Source: Wenzhouxiangella sp. XN201
Lineage (GTDB): Bacteria > Pseudomonadota > Gammaproteobacteria > Xanthomonadales > Wenzhouxiangellaceae
Length of the DNA: 64,000 nucleotides
Direction: 5' to 3'
NCBI RefSeq assembly: GCF_011008905.1
Contig: NZ_JAAIVI010000017.1
Span: 1,279,750 to 1,343,749, forward strand
Shown piece by piece: positions 19,373 to 27,506 of this stretch. Every line of letters begins with the position of its first letter. The first letter of the stretch is position 1. The translations under genes were made by a program, and so were the position numbers. Below the pieces are notes generated by a model. The model was not told the DNA's origin. It searched no databases and saw only the letters and a list, made by a program, of their open reading frames with translations.

Positions 19373-19591
19373 TTACTTCATGCGGTAGGTGATGCGGCCC
19401 TTGCTCAGATCGTAGGGCGTCATCTCGACGCGCACGCGGTCGCCGGTCAGGATGCGGATGTAGTGCTTGCGCATGCGGCCCGAAATATGGGCGGTGATCA
19501 CGTGACCGTTGTCGAGTTCGACCCGGAACATCGTGTTGGGCAGGGTTTCGAGCACCTTGCCCTCCATCTCGATATGTTCGTCCTTTGCCAT
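19373..19591 (-). CDS. infA: Translation initiation factor IF-1
   Basis: S1/OB-fold initiation factor of 72 residues, beginning [20 protein letters not shown] and ending GRITYRMK, which fits IF-1 throughout. The frame continues upstream to 19774, but only the ATG at 19591 gives the canonical protein. Its leader contains an inverted repeat (19608-19638). Confidence 0.97.
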   Translation of the reverse strand: MAKDEHIEMEGKVLETLPNTMFRVELDNGHVITAHISGRMRKHYIRILTGDRVRVEMTPYDLSKGRITYRMK

Positions 19592-19607
19592 GCAATCCTC
19601 TGGAATT

Positions 19608-19638
19608 GTGAAAACCGCGTTATTTTGACAGTTTTCAC
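19608..19638. promoter_or_regulatory. Inverted repeat in the infA leader
   Basis: GTGAAAAC at 19608-19615 is perfectly inverted as GTTTTCAC at 19631-19638, with 15 bp between. It starts 17 bp upstream of the infA start codon, so it could be an operator or an mRNA hairpin affecting IF-1 translation. Confidence 0.45.
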
Positions 19639-19707
19639 GCCAGACGCAAGCCGAATCGGTAAAATACCGCCTGCCGCGATGTTCGCAGGCAAATCGGACG
19701 AAAGGGG

Positions 19708-19735
19708 TTGACTCTTCGCCCGGACTGACTAAAAT
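19708..19735 (+). promoter_or_regulatory. Promoter of tRNA-Gly
   Basis: TTGACT (19708-19713) and TAAAAT (19730-19735) are separated by 16 bp. The tRNA begins 12 bp further on. This is a near-consensus sigma-70 promoter. Confidence 0.75.
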
Positions 19736-19747
19736 GCTCAATCCTTC

Positions 19748-19823
19748 GCGGGAATAGCTCAGTTGGTAGAGCACAACCTTGCCAAGGTTGGGGTCGCCGG
19801 TTCGAGTCCGGTTTCCCGCTCCA
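19748..19823 (+). tRNA. tRNA-Gly (GCC)
   Basis: A 76-nt cloverleaf. The acceptor stem GCGGGAA pairs with TTCCCGC (19813-19819). The anticodon loop TTGCCAA gives anticodon GCC. The T-arm is GGTTCGAGTCC and CCA is encoded at 19821-19823. Confidence 0.97.
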
Positions 19824-19834
19824 GGATTCGACGC

Positions 19835-19859
19835 AAGGCCCGGGTTTCCCGGGCCTTTT
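19835..19859 (+). terminator. Rho-independent terminator after tRNA-Gly
   Basis: AAGGCCCGGG (19835-19844), a TTT loop and CCCGGGCCTT (19848-19857) form a perfect stem continuing into a short T-run. Confidence 0.75.
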
Positions 19860-19916
19860 GCGTTTTACCCCCGTTCCGTGATGGGGTCGGGATGGGGTAC
19901 AATCCAGTTCGCTTCC

Positions 19917-19990
19917 GGCCAGGTGGCAGAGTGGTTATGCAGCGGCCTGCAAAGCCGTTTACCTCGGTTCGATTCCGGGCCTGGCCTCCA
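19917..19990 (+). tRNA. tRNA-Cys (GCA)
   Basis: A 74-nt cloverleaf. The acceptor stem GGCCAGG pairs with CCTGGCC (19980-19986). The anticodon loop CTGCAAA gives anticodon GCA, and CCA is encoded at 19988-19990. A possible -10 TACAAT lies at 19898-19903 with a poor -35. Confidence 0.96.
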
Positions 19991-20052
19991 TCTTTGACGC
20001 GTCTCGAGCCGGCCTAGTGCCGGCTTGGTCGTATCTGCGGCCGCGCCTTCGG

Positions 20053-21201
20053 TCAGACCTTGGGTTTCATCGTGTCGGATCGACTTCCCCTGCGACCGGT
20101 GACCAGGGCAATATTGGCCGATCGCATGATCAGGGCCGTCAGGCCCAGCAGCAAGACGATCATCAAGGCGGCCAGCCAGCGGCGATAGGATTCGGCGCGG
20201 TAGACACCGCCGGTGCCAATGCTCTCCATCCGCTCGGGCGGATAGGGCAGGCCGTACTGGGTGGCCAGGTTGCGAATGCCGGAAAAATTGATCACCGGAA
20301 TTTCCTGCTGCAGGAAATGCCCCATCACCGAGGGCACCCGAAAAGCAGCGGAAGGCGCGGTGCGATTGAGGCCACTGCCGAAAAAGTGGTCGATGATGTT
20401 CGGGCCGGTGGTCGCGGTTCCCCCGCCAACGTTGATCAACGCAGCCAACGGTTTGTCGGAGCCGCCCTGGTTGTAAATGCGAATGCGCTCGGCGACGGCC
20501 TCCTCGTAGCTGTCGGGAACGATCAATTCGATACCCGCCTGCTGCGCGCTCTCGGTAATCATTTCGATGGCGCGTCGGTCGAGACCTACACCCCGATCCT
20601 CGATGCCGCCAAGGGTGACGGCATCGGCCTTGATGTCGATCAGTTGCGCGTCCCGAAGTTCGCGGGTGATGTCGAGCCAGGCGAAGCCGGGGATATTGGC
20701 CCCCCATTGCGAAGCCGAGCCGGAAACGACGGTGGTCGCTTCGACTCCCATCGACTGGAGGGCGGTATAGACGGCCAGATTCAGTGCCGGAAACGAACCC
20801 GAAACGGCCACGCCAACGCGGTCACCGGGTTCGACGCCGGCCTCGGCCAGCAGGCGAATGACCACCGCGGCCCAGTTCGGGTTGATCGTTGCCTGCTTTG
20901 ATTCCAGGTCGCCACTGTTGCTGGTCAGTGGTGACGAGGCGATGCCGATCAGGCCGGAGCGAAGCGGGTCGACATCGGGATTGATCGGTTCGACCCGCCC
21001 GCGAATCGGGCGCAGGACCTCGATACTTTGCTGCACCAGGCGCGAAGCATCGAGCATCTCGCTGTAGTAGTCGGAGGCTTCCTGGCGCGTGAAAGTCTCG
21101 ACCACCAAAAGGGCGGCCACTGCAGCCAGGGCCAGCAGCAACAACGCGGGTGTGGGGATCGACGACGGGCGCCAGTAGAGTTTTTGCGGCCGGGCTCTCA
21201 T
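20053..21201 (-). CDS. Poly-gamma-glutamate system protein, PgsW-like
   Basis: A 382-residue membrane protein. It has an N-terminal TM (about 18-36), a large extracytoplasmic domain (PNWAAVVIRLLAEAGVEPGD, VAVSGSFPALN, INVGGGTATTGPN) and a C-terminal TM (about 340-360). This matches my recollection of the poly-gamma-glutamate system family named PgsW, which accompanies pgsB and pgsC in organisms lacking a typical pgsA; its function there is not well defined. The start at 21201 overlaps the pgsC stop as ATGA, although the frame is open to 21822. Last gene of pgsB-pgsC-pgsW. Confidence 0.8.
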   Translation of the reverse strand: MRARPQKLYWRPSSIPTPALLLLALAAVAALLVVETFTRQEASDYYSEMLDASRLVQQSIEVLRPIRGRVEPINPDVDPLRSGLIGIASSPLTSNSGDLESKQATINPNWAAVVIRLLAEAGVEPGDRVGVAVSGSFPALNLAVYTALQSMGVEATTVVSGSASQWGANIPGFAWLDITRELRDAQLIDIKADAVTLGGIEDRGVGLDRRAIEMITESAQQAGIELIVPDSYEEAVAERIRIYNQGGSDKPLAALINVGGGTATTGPNIIDHFFGSGLNRTAPSAAFRVPSVMGHFLQQEIPVINFSGIRNLATQYGLPYPPERMESIGTGGVYRAESYRRWLAALMIVLLLGLTALIMRSANIALVTGRRGSRSDTMKPKV

Positions 21202-21764
21202 CGCAGCATCTCCTCGAGGACGGTTGCAAGATCGGCGCGATTGAACGATTGTTCGGCCTCCCAGCTCATCAGCACTTCGGGCATGATCAGAACCAGGATC
21301 AGCCGCACCAGAACGGCCGAGACGACCATGCCCACCAGGGTCCGGACGACACCCTGGCGCTCGAACCAGATGGCGATCAGGCCGGGAATGATGTAGCCGA
21401 TCACGCTCAGTTCGAAGAACCGGAATTGGGTGGAGCTGCCGGTTGCGGTCTCGCCGGTGGGAAAGCTGAGTACGCCGCCCATGCCCAGGTCGATCAGGCT
21501 GCCGGCAAGGTAGCCGAACAGGATCATCAGGGCGGTCTTCCGCCGCCCGTAGACCACCATGAAGCTCGACAGGGTGCGCACTGCGATATAGGCCAGGTAA
21601 GCGGCCAGGATCGTCATCGCCACGCTCCAGGGTTGCAGGAGTTTCAGGGCGATGTAGCCCGGCACGACCAGTCCGCCGGCGGCCAGGCCGAAGACCTCGA
21701 CCAGTAGCAGGGTGACGAGCAGGCCGATGCCGATCGACACGGCCAGCAGGTTGAGCACGATCAT
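21198..21764 (-). CDS. pgsC: Poly-gamma-glutamate biosynthesis protein PgsC/CapC
   Basis: A 188-residue polytopic membrane protein beginning MIVLNLLAVSIGIGLLVTLL. It contains the conserved GGLVVPGYIAL stretch (about 30-40) and several TM helices, typical of PgsC/CapC. With PgsB it forms the membrane poly-gamma-glutamate synthase. Both ends overlap the neighbouring genes by 4 bp (ATGA at 21761-21764 and 21198-21201), so the three proteins are translationally coupled. Confidence 0.88.
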   Translation of the reverse strand: MIVLNLLAVSIGIGLLVTLLLVEVFGLAAGGLVVPGYIALKLLQPWSVAMTILAAYLAYIAVRTLSSFMVVYGRRKTALMILFGYLAGSLIDLGMGGVLSFPTGETATGSSTQFRFFELSVIGYIIPGLIAIWFERQGVVRTLVGMVVSAVLVRLILVLIMPEVLMSWEAEQSFNRADLATVLEEMLR

Positions 21765-22999
21765 AGGGGTTGGCTCCGAATGGATCGGTTGTTGAACTGG
21801 CGCGCCAGCTCGGCGCCGCCACCGTGCACGTTGCACATGCCGACGATCAGGGCATTGCCCTCGGCGTGTTCGAGAACGGTTTCAAAGGTTTCGGCGGATT
21901 CGAGTCCTTCGGCCACGGTCATGCGACCGGGTTTGATGCCGGCCCGGACCGCCGCCCGGGCAAAAAGCAGGGTGCCGCTGCCGATCAGCACGTAGTGATC
22001 GGCCGGCGTCCAGCGAGCTGCCACCTCGGCCAGCTGCTGCGATCGTTGCGGACGATCGAAGCGGCAATTGACCACCGCCAGCTTGAAGCGATCCCGGCCA
22101 TGATGTTCGACTACCTTCTCCCAGATCATCTCGGTCGAATCGGGATCATTGGCGGCGAAGGCGTTGACGAAGACGATGTCGCGACCGAAAAATTCCAGCG
22201 TCTGTACGCGAGTTGCACCGACTTCGGGGCTGAGTTGCTGCATGCCGCGCAGTGCCACATCACGTTCGACGCCCAGGGCTTTGCACACGTTCAGGGCCAG
22301 GGCGACATTCTCGGCGTGCTCGGCATAGCGAAAGCCGGCCAGGTCGGCCTGGCTGATGGCCGCAGCATCTTCGCTGGTGGTTGCCAGCAACTCGCTGTTG
22401 CGGTCCTCGCAGGCCATGCGGAAGGTCTCGAGGTGGGTGTGTTCGGCCGTGAACAGGCGGGCGTTCCAGGGCACCGTTCCGGCCAGTGCCAGTGCCACAT
22501 CGGATGACGCCGGCCCCATGATGTCGAGGTGATCGGCGCGGGCATTGGTGATCACGCCGTGCGTGGACTGCACCATCTGGCGTTCCGACAGCTCCTGGTA
22601 GTGCGGCTGCAAAGCCATGCATTCAACGACCACAACCTCCGGCTCGAATGCGACCAGACGTCGCATCACCCGCATCTGTTCGATGATGTTGGGCTGATCG
22701 GGACGGTGGAGGGGAAAGTCATCGCCGTCGGGGTCAGTGACAGCGGCGAAGGAGCCGGTCGTTTTCGAGCATACACGCAAACCGCCAGCGCGCAGACCTG
22801 CGGCAATCAGCCGAACGACGCTGGTCTTGCCGCGGGTGCCGTTGACGTGTATCCGTACCGGCAGACGTTTCAGGACGCGGCCGTGCACAAACGACTCGAC
22901 CAGGCCGAGTCCAATTAGAGTCACCAGGACCACGGTCAGTACGATAATGGCGTGGGTGTTGGAAATGCTCGCTTCCTCCCGAAGCCGGACAGGCAACAT
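21761..22999 (-). CDS. pgsB: Poly-gamma-glutamate synthase PgsB/CapB
   Basis: Mur-ligase-like amide ligase that polymerises glutamate with ATP. The 412-residue protein has an N-terminal TM (about 17-36), the ATP-binding loop NGTRGKTS (53-60), VVECMALQP (about 125) and the Mur-type THGVITNARADHLD region near 150. The C-terminus GMCNVHGGG is typical of PgsB. I use the ATG at 22999; a TTG at 23008 is the frame limit. No clear ribosome binding site is visible, so a slightly shorter form is possible. First gene of the pgs operon, divergent from a secreted-protein gene. No pgsA or pgdS is seen. Confidence 0.9.
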   Translation of the reverse strand: MLPVRLREEASISNTHAIIVLTVVLVTLIGLGLVESFVHGRVLKRLPVRIHVNGTRGKTSVVRLIAAGLRAGGLRVCSKTTGSFAAVTDPDGDDFPLHRPDQPNIIEQMRVMRRLVAFEPEVVVVECMALQPHYQELSERQMVQSTHGVITNARADHLDIMGPASSDVALALAGTVPWNARLFTAEHTHLETFRMACEDRNSELLATTSEDAAAISQADLAGFRYAEHAENVALALNVCKALGVERDVALRGMQQLSPEVGATRVQTLEFFGRDIVFVNAFAANDPDSTEMIWEKVVEHHGRDRFKLAVVNCRFDRPQRSQQLAEVAARWTPADHYVLIGSGTLLFARAAVRAGIKPGRMTVAEGLESAETFETVLEHAEGNALIVGMCNVHGGGAELARQFNNRSIRSQPL

Positions 23000-23078
23000 G
23001 GTATGCAAGGTGGATCAGATATTCCATTCCCGCGGCGTGTATGCTTGCAGTTTCCTGCACCATTGGCCGATCAGCGCC

Positions 23079-24935
23079 ATGCCCAAGCACGCCCGAGCGC
23101 TTAGTGATCGCTACCTGCTCCGACCCATCGGGCTGCTGTTTGGCACCCTCTCGATGTTGTCTGCCCCGCTTCTGGCCGCCGATTTCGGGGAGTACCGGAG
23201 CGACGGTGGCCGAATCGCGCTTGAACTGCGCGCCGATTACCTGAAGGACTTCGGCGTCGAAGTTCGCGCCGGAATGCAGGTGCTCGGTGAACGCCACCTC
23301 CACCACTCAAGACTCCGCGGCGAGTTCCGGGCGCACCTTTCGAGCGCCCGCTTCGGTAGATTCTCCGGTGGCCGCCTGTACTTCACCTCCGACCTGTCGC
23401 TTGGGTATGACGGCGCCTGGTTGTCCCTCGAGGAATTGACGCTGTCGGCCGGAGCGGATACGCGCCGGCCGAGCATCGCAGCCGCCGTCGCCGGCGGCGA
23501 TGTACTGCTTGAGCTGACCCACCTGCATACCAACCTGGCGCCGGAGGGGCGCGAACTGGTCATCGACCATGCCGATGTCGTCGCCACGCCGGCCCTGGCG
23601 CGGCGAATCGGCTACCCGGCCCTGGCCGGCCAGGTGCTGGGCTCGGCACGGCTGGTGCTGGATGTTGCTGATTTTGAACCGGTCGAACAGGTGCTGACAT
23701 CGCGCGGTGCCGCGGCCTGCGAAGGGCGGCCATACTGGCCGCAGGACGGCCATCGCGCCGATATCGCCCTGACAGGCATCGACGGCGTGCAATACCAGGG
23801 ACGGGACTCCGGTCGGGTCAAGCTGGCGCCCTCGGCCTGGCTGAAGAACCTCGGCGAAGCCGACGTACCGTGGATCGCCAAGTTCGAAGAGAATGCGGTC
23901 TACCCCTATGCGCCCAATGACCAGCATCCCTACCTGGTGTGGAGCCTGTATCGCCTGCACGAAGGCCGGATCGAACAGCTCGGTGTTTCCGGCGCGAAGC
24001 ATGCTTTCAATACCGTCAATCTCAACTGCGATCTGATCTGTGACTATTTCGAGGTCAATAGCAACAACGGCGACGTGCTGGGGCCGGGTTGTGAAGACGT
24101 CTACGGCGCCTCGACCAATGACATGAACTCGGCGATGGGCCCGCGCGGAGAGATCGTGGCCAGCCAGGGTGGATTCTCCAGCACCAACTCCTTTTTTGAC
24201 CAAAACGGCGACGGCATGCAGGACCACGATTCCGGAGAATACGAAAACCGCTTGCTGGTCGACGAATCAGAGCTGTCGAACCAGGGGGCGCGCTACTTCA
24301 TCGACGCCTGGTATCTGGTGCAATGTGATGCCGACATTTCGAACAGTATGGGATACGTTGAAATCGACCCACAAATGGTAGGCGATGGCTGGACTTTCGA
24401 TCTTCTGAGCAGCTTCGAGCAAGGCTCGGCCATCAATCTCTGGGTTTACGAAGGAAGTGAGCAATCCCTCGAGCACCATGAACGCTTCGAAGTCGCTTCT
24501 TCCACGCCTGATGCCGGATGTCCGGAGGGAATGCCGCAAGGTCACGCCAGGCTTGCCGTTCGTGTCGAGCAATTGAGCGACGACCGTTACGTGTACCGAT
24601 ATGCACTTGTAAATCACGATATCGACCGGGGCATCAACCGTTTCGTTCTGCCCGGTGTGGATGGCTCGCGCATCGATGGTCTCGCTTCACCGGAAGGTGG
24701 TTGGAGCAGTTCGGTGGTTGATTCCTGCCGACTGCAATTCCAGACTTCCGATGAAGCACTGGATTGGGGGCAGGTGCGAAACTTCGAATTGATCAGCGAC
24801 TTTGCGCCGCGATCCGGCCATGCTCGCATCCATCTGGTCGGGCCCAGCCCACCCCAGTCAGTGGCGGTGGAAACCCTTGTTCCTGATGACCAAAGCCTGC
24901 TGTTCTGCGATCGCTTCGACAGCCCGGCGAACTGA
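23079..24935 (+). CDS. Secreted protein of unknown function with calcium-loop-like motif
   Basis: I do not recognise a family. The 618-residue product starts with an export signal (about 1-34, ending LSAPLLAAD). It contains an acidic Asp-rich loop FDQNGDGMQDHDSGE, similar to thrombospondin-type-3 or dockerin calcium loops, about two thirds along. It ends LLFCDRFDSPAN, which resembles the short FxDxFE-like C-terminal tails common in exported proteins of Xanthomonadales and Wenzhouxiangella (recollection). The frame is open upstream into pgsB antisense, but the ATG at 23079 gives a sensible signal peptide. It is divergent from pgsB and sits just upstream of tRNA-Leu. Confidence 0.75.
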   Translation: MPKHARALSDRYLLRPIGLLFGTLSMLSAPLLAADFGEYRSDGGRIALELRADYLKDFGVEVRAGMQVLGERHLHHSRLRGEFRAHLSSARFGRFSGGRLYFTSDLSLGYDGAWLSLEELTLSAGADTRRPSIAAAVAGGDVLLELTHLHTNLAPEGRELVIDHADVVATPALARRIGYPALAGQVLGSARLVLDVADFEPVEQVLTSRGAAACEGRPYWPQDGHRADIALTGIDGVQYQGRDSGRVKLAPSAWLKNLGEADVPWIAKFEENAVYPYAPNDQHPYLVWSLYRLHEGRIEQLGVSGAKHAFNTVNLNCDLICDYFEVNSNNGDVLGPGCEDVYGASTNDMNSAMGPRGEIVASQGGFSSTNSFFDQNGDGMQDHDSGEYENRLLVDESELSNQGARYFIDAWYLVQCDADISNSMGYVEIDPQMVGDGWTFDLLSSFEQGSAINLWVYEGSEQSLEHHERFEVASSTPDAGCPEGMPQGHARLAVRVEQLSDDRYVYRYALVNHDIDRGINRFVLPGVDGSRIDGLASPEGGWSSSVVDSCRLQFQTSDEALDWGQVRNFELISDFAPRSGHARIHLVGPSPPQSVAVETLVPDDQSLLFCDRFDSPAN

Positions 24936-24996
24936 TCGTCCGGGCGCGCCAAGCCTCTGATAGTATCCAATGATCAGTCGATTGCTGATCGCGTTT

Positions 24997-25083
24997 GCCC
25001 GGATGGCGAAATTGGTAGACGCAAGGGACTTAAAATCCCTCGACCGAAAGGTCGTGCCGGTTCGAGTCCGGCTCCGGGCACCA
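24997..25083 (+). tRNA. tRNA-Leu (UAA)
   Basis: An 87-nt class II tRNA. The acceptor stem starts GCCCGGA and closes with TCCGGGC (25073-25079), with encoded CCA at 25081-25083. The anticodon loop CTTAAAA gives anticodon TAA. The long variable arm has stem GACC, loop GAAA, stem GGTC. Its 3' 60 bp are repeated at 34601-34660, so it is the integration site of the island. Confidence 0.97.
25024..25083 (+). repeat. Left attachment repeat (inside intact tRNA-Leu)
   Basis: A 60-bp segment from the anticodon arm to CCA, repeated at 34601-34660. The two copies are identical except in the variable arm (GACC/GGTC here, GGAG/CTCC in the right copy). Confidence 0.9.
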
Positions 25084-25142
25084 ATAAGTGCAGGGTTTCT
25101 AGCGGTTTAGGGCCGCATGGAGATGGGGTAGGGCGTTCGGCA

Positions 25143-25198
25143 TGTAACCCTTGTGTAACCCATTTGAGGGTTTTCAGGCCGGGTTACATGGGTTACAC
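25143..25198. repeat. Left-end arm-type repeats TGTAACCC
   Basis: TGTAACCC at 25143-25150 and GTGTAACCC at 25153-25161 are followed by inverted copies GGGTTACA (25181-25188) and GGGTTACAC (25190-25198). The same motif recurs at the right end (34476-34583). These are likely integrase arm-binding sites. The rest of 25084-25340 holds no gene that I can see. Confidence 0.7.
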
Positions 25199-25340
25199 GG
25201 CAGCCAGGGCAGCCAAGATGGCGAATTTCCTACACGTCAGCAGGGTATCGTCTGATTGCCCCTGCGGGCCTCTGGCGGCACCATGTCAAATGGGGACATG
25301 ACTGTTCCCGCCATTTTCACGATCAAGAGAGGGACTAGCC

Positions 25341-25649
25341 ATGAAGGGAGTTACTGCAGTTCTAGCCGCTTCATTCGCGCTCGCAGCTTGCGCTACTAGC
25401 GGTCCGCCCCCGCTTAGCCCCGAAGAGCAGCAGGTCAGGAGCGTCACAGATGCGTCTGATTGCGAATACGTTACGGGCGCTCAGACTATGGCGTTTCATT
25501 CCGACATGACGCTCCAAGAAGCGGTAAAGCGAGAGACGCATGAGCAGGGCGGAGACTCTTTCAAGATCATTCACACTCAGGACAGGCACAGCGACATGTT
25601 CGGCCGCGTGACCGAAGTGGAGATTGAGGTTTATCGCTGTCGAACCTGA
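25341..25649 (+). CDS. Small lipoprotein, RcsF/DUF4156-like in style
   Basis: A 102-residue exported lipoprotein. Its signal peptide ends in the lipobox LAAC (Cys 17). The mature part begins ATSGPPPLSPEE and has DCEYV near residue 40 and a second Cys at the C-terminus (YRCRT). The middle stretch EAVKRETHEQGGDSFKI resembles small lipoproteins of the DUF4156/RcsF type; this is a resemblance only. The start follows an AGAGGGA. It stands alone at the left end of the island on the plus strand, opposite most island genes, and could be a cargo (moron) gene altering the cell surface. Confidence 0.7.
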   Translation: MKGVTAVLAASFALAACATSGPPPLSPEEQQVRSVTDASDCEYVTGAQTMAFHSDMTLQEAVKRETHEQGGDSFKIIHTQDRHSDMFGRVTEVEIEVYRCRT

Positions 25650-25835
25650 ATTGATCCGTAGCGGTAAGAAATTTCCTACAGGCAGCCGCTCCGCTGTCTG
25701 ATTGCTAGGGATCGGGCAAGGCGGCATCATGGGGTCGCGCTGGTTGGAATTGTCAGGCGGTAGCCGACCGCGCTAGCGCCAGCCCGATTAGTCCAGGCAC
25801 GGCAGCGGCCGGTAAGACCGACTCAGGCGGGCACC

Positions 25836-25860
25836 GGGGGCCGGCTTCGTGCCGGCCCCC
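25836..25860. terminator. Strong hairpin downstream of the lipoprotein gene
   Basis: GGGGGCCGGC (25836-25845), loop TTCGT and GCCGGCCCCC (25851-25860) form a perfect 10-bp stem. It may end transcription of the lipoprotein gene, though no T-run follows. The rest of 25650-25936 holds nothing recognisable. Confidence 0.5.
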
Positions 25861-25936
25861 TCAAGAGATTTTCATTCAGAGCAACAATCGCCTATGGTTT
25901 GCGGCACTAGTCTAGGTCGCAGATTGGAGGGCTGTC

Positions 25937-26590
25937 GTGAAAATCGTAAAAGTTTCACCAGAGATAGCCGCTACTATTCGGGGGCGCAAGAATCAGCTTG
26001 ATCGTGTCGAGCTTGAGCCCAAGGACTTGATATCTCCCCTTAGGGAGTGGGAAACAAGGCCAACTGTTGCCGCTAAGCGCATATTCTCAACGCTTGGCGT
26101 TCTATCCTCAACCGCCTTTATCGTGGGCGTCGATTACGCGGATATCCCGTTCCTTGGCGTCCCGCAGGGCCAGGGTGGAAAATGGCTTTCTCTAATCCTG
26201 TTCGCGGGCATTGTAGTATCAGGCTTCGCATATCTATGGAATCGATCAATCGATCTAAGAGTGCGCGAGTTTGAATTTCTGGCTCTTCGCGAGAAAATTA
26301 AGCGTGCCAGCTCATGTGTTGACACCATACTTGAATCATTGGAGCCGGCAGACGCTAGCGATTTTCCAGATATTCGAGTCGTCTTTGATGGTAGCGACCG
26401 CGCGAAAGGTCAGCGAGTCGACTTTGAGTGTCAGCAACTGGACGCGGTTCTGCTTTATAGGGAAAAGGTGAGTGGCGAAGAGTTTAAGCGATCGATCTTT
26501 GAACGAGTTGAAGTCTGGTTTCTCGTTGGCCTTGCTTCGCTGGGAACGATCGGGCTTTCTCTCTACTGGCTTAAGGCATTCTGCCCCTGA
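25937..26590 (+). CDS. Membrane protein of unknown function
   Basis: I do not recognise a family. The 217-residue product has predicted TM helices at about 48-66, 82-100 and 192-212. A cytoplasmic central region (about 105-190) contains helical charged sequence and two Cys. It starts with GTG behind a GGAGG. Its base composition is more AT-rich than the chromosome, consistent with recent acquisition. It lies near the left end of the island, a usual cargo position, so a defence or host-interaction role is possible but unsupported. Confidence 0.6.
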   Translation: MKIVKVSPEIAATIRGRKNQLDRVELEPKDLISPLREWETRPTVAAKRIFSTLGVLSSTAFIVGVDYADIPFLGVPQGQGGKWLSLILFAGIVVSGFAYLWNRSIDLRVREFEFLALREKIKRASSCVDTILESLEPADASDFPDIRVVFDGSDRAKGQRVDFECQQLDAVLLYREKVSGEEFKRSIFERVEVWFLVGLASLGTIGLSLYWLKAFCP

Positions 26591-26647
26591 ATAATTTGCG
26601 CCTTAGTTTTGGGGTAAGGCTTTCCACTACTCAGAACTGTCCGCATG

Positions 26648-26673
26648 AAAAAGCCCGGCGCTGTGGCCGGGCT
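26648..26673 (-). terminator. Terminator of the island's minus-strand late genes
   Basis: On the minus strand a GCCCGGC/GCCGGGC stem (26653-26659 with 26666-26672) is followed by TTTTT. It lies just downstream of the stop codon at 26701. Confidence 0.75.
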
Positions 26674-26700
26674 GTCTCGGGTGCGGGTTGTGCTGACCGG

Positions 26701-27030
26701 CTAGAACTCGATCCCCTTATCCAGTTCGGCAATGGCGGCTTCCAGCACATAGGCATCCGGCGATCTGTCTACTTCGCCGTGAGTGAAGGCAGTCACCATC
26801 ATTTCAAGGATGCTGTGAGCGCGCCAGTATGCGGTTTCATCCTTGACCGGGCCGGTTCCGGGTACTGCGGCTTTCAGTTCCTCGATGAGTTCGTCGAATC
26901 GCTGCCACTCCAGTTCCGGCGCTCGCTGGCGTTGTGTGTCTGCCCAAATGGACAAGGCAGCCGCCCTGCTGGTAATCGTGCGGCGCGGATCGGTGCGGTC
27001 GGGAATATCGGAAACGGTGTTATCGCTCAT
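26701..27030 (-). CDS. Small hypothetical island protein
   Basis: A 109-residue acidic, helix-rich protein of unknown function. I chose the ATG at 27030 because AGGAG precedes it; the open frame runs further, to 27243. It is the last gene before the terminator at 26648-26673 and is probably co-transcribed with the capsid and terminase-like genes. The 270 bp upstream (27031-27301) shows no gene. Confidence 0.6.
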   Translation of the reverse strand: MSDNTVSDIPDRTDPRRTITSRAAALSIWADTQRQRAPELEWQRFDELIEELKAAVPGTGPVKDETAYWRAHSILEMMVTAFTHGEVDRSPDAYVLEAAIAELDKGIEF

Positions 27031-27301
27031 GGTCTGTACTCCTATCGGTTCTAGGTGATCGCCACCATTAAGGGTGGCGGGACTCACTAAGCCCCGATAG
27101 AGGCCGTCCGGTATTTCCCGCAGGCGGGTGTTGTATTTCCGGCTCTCGTCCCGCCATTGAAACGAACACGCCACGCTGACGGGGTGGCGGCCGCTATCGG
27201 TCTTAGGGTTCCGAGAATACGCCAGGGCAGGCAGCGGGCGCAAGTGCGCCTGATTGCTCGAACGGCTGGCCGTCAGCGGCGTTTTAGCCGTCAGGCGGGG
27301 G

Positions 27302-27505
27302 TCAGGCCGGGTTTTGCGGTCTGTGGCGTTGTGGGCGGCGCAATAGGGGGATGAGGTCGGGCTTGTTGCGCTCTATCCAGCCGGGCAGCCACGGCCAATC
27401 GTCGGCACCTTCGACCCGGATCGTGAGGCCATCGGTCGTGAGGTGGACTCCGGCGGCCTCCAGGTCGGCCAGCAGACGGGAAACGCGGCGGCGATTGGTG
27501 TTCAC
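27302..27505 (-). CDS. Small protein with TubC-N-like fold
   Basis: A 67-residue protein with the pattern LLADLEAAGVHLTTDGLTIRV and a C-terminal RNKPDLIPLLRR. This resembles the TubC N-terminal docking domain that occurs as single-domain proteins in phages and islands. It starts with GTG only 1 bp after the preceding stop, so it is probably coupled. Function unknown. Confidence 0.55.
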   Translation of the reverse strand: MNTNRRRVSRLLADLEAAGVHLTTDGLTIRVEGADDWPWLPGWIERNKPDLIPLLRRPQRHRPQNPA

Positions 27506-27506
27506 C

